The translations under genes were made by a program, and so were the position numbers. 21,553 nucleotides of DNA. Source: Saccoglossus kowalevskii (Eukaryota; Hemichordata; Enteropneusta; Harrimaniidae). Below, in pieces: positions 19,115 through 21,553 of the stretch (its first letter is position 1; every line of letters starts with the position of its first letter). The notes under the pieces are model-generated. The model worked only from the letters and a program-made list of their open reading frames with translations, had not been told where the DNA came from and searched no databases. Location: NCBI RefSeq assembly GCF_000003605.2, contig NW_003140812.1, forward strand, positions 81,002 through 102,554. Reading direction: 5' to 3'.

Positions 19115-19371
19115 CAGGTTGCTATGACGATAACACAGCCAATGTTACACAGCACTGCATTCAAACCGACATCATTTGGTTCAAGTATCAAAGACTACCA
19201 AATGTTCCTCTGATAGGAGATTTCCAGCTCCCGACGAGATCTCGCGTGGAGCGAGTTAATAATGTTTGGAATCATGTGACAAAGGACACTTTCCTGTCAT
19301 TACTTGTAGCGAGTGAGATTATTTACTGCCAGTTTATTATATTAATCATGGTATGTTTTCTGAGTTTTTAA
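19115..19371 (+). CDS. Unexplained open frame, doubtful
   Basis: After a weak acceptor (cactacag) a + strand frame runs from 'GCYDDNTANVTQHC' through 'PTRSRVERVNNVWNHV' to a hydrophobic end 'CQFIILIMVCFLSF' and a TAA. GC content in the first 180 bp is higher than around it. No family was recognised and it is antisense within an intron of the - strand gene, so it may be a fragment of an old repeat. Confidence 0.15.
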
Positions 19372-19804
19372 GTTCCTAAGGTGAGAAATGTTTCAAATAA
19401 ATTTCCAACTCAATGAATATCATGACTATATACAACAAATGATGTTTAATAAAGAATTAACTTCATTTGAATATTAATTTATATATATTTTAAACAAATA
19501 ACTAGAAAGATTTTTGCTTTGAAAAGTATACCATATACCCGTTTTTGTGAATATTATTTTGCAATCTTAGCTTACCATTTAAAACTTACTATTGCTAAAC
19601 AGATGATCACTCTGATACATGTACCTGTTTTACAATGTAGGATATGACATGTGACATGATTATTTGTTGAATCACGCGAGATCTCGCAAGGCACTGAAAA
19701 TGATCTACCGGTATTGGTCATCCACGAAAAGACCAATGACCCCCCCATACTTTGGACATAAACAATAACATATGAGAATGGAAACAATGGGCCAATGCGT
19801 TTAC

Positions 19805-19888
19805 CTTGTCTAGGAATAAGGGTGATCATTGGAGCTGGCATTTTAGAGTATATACTATTAAAGATGCTTGGCAAATCAGTGGTTAGTG
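19805..19888 (-). CDS. Single-pass membrane protein, extracellular stalk exon
   Basis: Exon of 84 bp on the - strand: acceptor aaattttcag, donor gtaaac. It begins with CA (last two bases of a codon), has 27 codons reading LTTDLPSIFNSIYSK then MPAPMITLIPRQ, and ends with G. That base and the AT of the next exon form GAT, so the phases agree. The peptide is Ser/Thr/Pro-rich and lies just outside the membrane, as expected of a stalk. It shows no domain by itself. The assignment depends on splice phase and position rather than on recognised homology. Exons for the ectodomain must lie at higher coordinates, outside or undetected. Confidence 0.6.
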
Positions 19889-20120
19889 CTGAAAATTTAA
19901 AAAATAAAAAAAAATGAACATAATATGAAATGTGCTCGAGAGGCAAAACATGACTGATGTGCATAAAAAGAAAATTACCAAATGAATAATATACAGTAGA
20001 AATAATAGAAATAATAATGCCATTTGATTTAATGTAATACCATATTTGAAAGCAAAAGTGACAGAGAAAAGGAATATACTGTTAACAGATTCTGAGAGTA
20101 TTACTTCTTCTCACTGCTAG

Positions 20121-20319
20121 ATGTGCACAATGACAAAATCAGTGAACTCAGACTAAAATGCCAAAGCCTTCAACATTTCTGTGCGTCCAGGCGTCCCCCA
20201 TGAACACCAATATGAGACATCTAACACATACTCAAGAGGCACCTGGCTTGCAAGCATCCAGAATGCAAATGAAAACACCTACATTTAATGATACAGAAAT
20301 GGCAGTTAAAATTGACCAG
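20121..20319 (+). other. Possible exon-like segment, unrecognised
   Basis: It is bounded by a good acceptor (cttcttctcactgctag) and a possible donor (gtaatg at 20320). No frame is open across the whole segment: one reads from ATG at 20158 to the donor ('MPKPSTFLCVQASP' to 'AVKIDQ') and another only the first 26 codons. This may be a noncoding exon, a 5' exon with the start at 20158, or chance. Confidence 0.15.
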
Positions 20320-20553
20320 GTAATGCAAGGAGATTTTTGCTATTAAAATCTCTTCAAAATGATATGGATTGGGAGAATGATGTTTTTGAAATGTTTAAAA
20401 TAGAATTTTCTATCAAAAATAGTTATTTAAGTTTGAGAATAGAAGTTTGCGGCACAAAACCAATAAATTGCATACCATATTGTACATGTCAGCTGACAGC
20501 AGTGATCATAATTATTCTAATCCATATTGGGTTTTTATCTTTTTGTATTATAA

Positions 20554-21440
20554 TGGGCAACAAGGTCATTATAGCGGGCAACAAGGCCATTACAGTGGGC
20601 AACAAAGCCATTACAGTAGGCAACAAGGCCATTGTAGTGGGCAACAGCGCCATTATAGTGGGCAACAAGGTCATTATAGTGGGCAACAAGGTCATTATAG
20701 AGCGCAACAAGGTCATTATAGTGCGCAACAAGGTCATTATAGCGGGCAACAAGGTCATTATAGTGGGCAACAAGGTCATTATAGAGCGCAACAAGGTCAT
20801 TATAGTGCGCAACAAGGTCATTATAGCGGGCAACAAGGTCATTGTAGTGGGCAACAAGGCCATTATAGTGCACAACAAGGTCATTATAGTGGGCACAAGG
20901 TCAATATAGTGGGCAACAAGGCCATTACAGTAGGCAACAAGGCCATTGTAGTAGGCAACAGCGTCATTATAGTGGGCAACAAGGTCATTATAATGGGCAA
21001 CAAGGTCATTATAGAGCGCAACAAGGTCATTATAGTGCGCAACAAGGTCATTATAGCGGGCAACAAGGCCATTATAGTGCACAACAAGGTCATTATAGTG
21101 GGAAACAAGGCAATTACAGTAGGAAACAAGGCCATTACAGTAGGAAACAAGGCCATTACAGTAGGCAACAAGGCCATTACAGTAGGCAACAAGACCATTG
21201 TAGTAGGCAACAAGGCCATTGTAGTAGGCAACAAGGCCATTGTAGTGGGCAACAGCATCATTATAGTGGGCAACAAGGCCATTATAGTGGGCAACAAGGT
21301 CATTGTAGTGGGCAACAAGGTCATTGTAGTGGGCAAAAGGACAGAAACAACAGTAATGGGACAAGAATGCCATTCTGGCAGGCAACAAGGTCATTATAGA
21401 AAACAACAGGCAATAACACCATTATATGGGACAAGAAGGT
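20554..21440. repeat. 21-bp minisatellite, about 37 copies
   Basis: Tandem repeats of 21 bp containing caacaaggtcattatag followed by tgggc or tgcgc. Copies run cleanly from 20554 to about 21337, then degrade to about 21440. A four-unit (84-bp) higher-order pattern marked by agagcgcaac occurs at 20699 and 20783 and again at 21013, 230 bp later (11 units minus one base), because one unit near 20893 has lost a base. Because 21 is a multiple of three, the unit is open in two + and two - frames, encoding 7-residue repeats such as GQQGHYS or GNKVIIV. The one-base loss makes a single coding frame across the array unlikely to have been selected. Confidence 0.96.
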
Positions 21441-21553
21441 GTGTGAATATGGTGTGAATAATGAAATGGACTGACAAGAGGTTTTCTATCCTTTTATAAC
21501 ACATTGTGAAGTAGATTTAAATTTCAAACTGAGAGAGATGAAAGACAAAAGAA
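21441..21553. other. Trailing sequence, nothing recognised
   Basis: The last bases after the minisatellite are AT-rich with no visible frame or repeat. Confidence 0.5.

Larger units (their letters stand above)
16563..19804 (-). other. Intron of the membrane-protein gene carrying a Tc1-like relic
   Basis: About 3.2 kb between the stalk exon donor (gtaaac at 19804) and the transmembrane exon acceptor. It holds the dispersed repeat at 16726-16894, the Tc1-like element at 17124-18574, a C-rich run at 18946-18968 and an unexplained open frame on the + strand near 19115-19371. The remaining parts (16895-17123, 18577-18945, 19372-19804) show nothing recognisable. Confidence 0.7.

Noticed and set aside
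20554-21440. CRISPR-like array in the 21-bp repeats
   Set aside because: Head-to-tail 21-bp units with no spacers and shared point variants show a minisatellite.
1-21553. tRNA, rRNA or other structured RNA genes
   Set aside because: No cloverleaf-type B-box word (ggttcgaatcc-like) or ribosomal sequence was seen on either strand by eye. A covariance-model scan would be decisive.

Overview
This window is eukaryotic nuclear DNA, AT-rich and very repeat-rich, with short coding exons bounded by canonical GT/AG splice sites. It is most likely from a mollusc or another lophotrochozoan invertebrate. That placement is an inference. It rests on Helitron-like elements with a tandem core of about 157 bp and an ACGG-type tract, which resemble the 'pearl' elements described from bivalves, and on the general repeat landscape. 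No marker gene fixes the species.

Two protein-coding genes can be supported, both cut by the window edge and converging tail to tail. On the + strand, exons at 1783-2024 and 3623-3886 encode the C-terminal 167 residues of the CCA-adding enzyme TRNT1. The phases match, and the second exon ends in a stop and a nearby AATAAA. On the - strand, exons at 19888-19805, 16562-16427 and 14184-13653 join in consistent phase. They encode the end of a single-pass membrane protein: juxtamembrane stalk, transmembrane helix, and a 176-residue proline-rich cytoplasmic tail with SH3-ligand motifs. It may be an ADAM/meltrin-type protein, but the catalytic region is outside the window.

Layout. 1-1750: 31-bp satellite filling the intron upstream of the first TRNT1 exon. 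2025-3622: next TRNT1 intron with a 17-bp minisatellite, a dispersed repeat and a duplicated splice acceptor. 3887-5016: 3' UTR and unique AT-rich DNA. 5017-5663: long foldback element. 5664-6680: no gene seen. 6680-9640: degraded pearl-like copies and a degenerate CTTTCCAACCAA-type array, interrupted by a MITE-like copy and one fuller pearl-like element. 9640-13652: intergenic or long 3' UTR, with a 43-bp repeat, simple tracts and a small foldback. 13653-19888: the membrane-protein gene, whose introns carry a palindromic TA-flanked MITE, a two-part pearl-like element, the inverted partner of the dispersed repeat, a dead Tc1-like transposon and a G-rich quadruplex-type tract. 19889-21553: weak exon candidates and a 21-bp minisatellite that stays open in four of six frames.

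The two genes have no evident functional link (tRNA maturation versus membrane adhesion, shedding or signalling). The window is mainly a record of repeat turnover between and inside two ordinary host genes. I do not see a convincing new multi-gene system. The best leads are the duplicated splice acceptor, the two nested satellite arrays in consecutive TRNT1 introns, the pearl-like elements and the multi-frame-open minisatellite.
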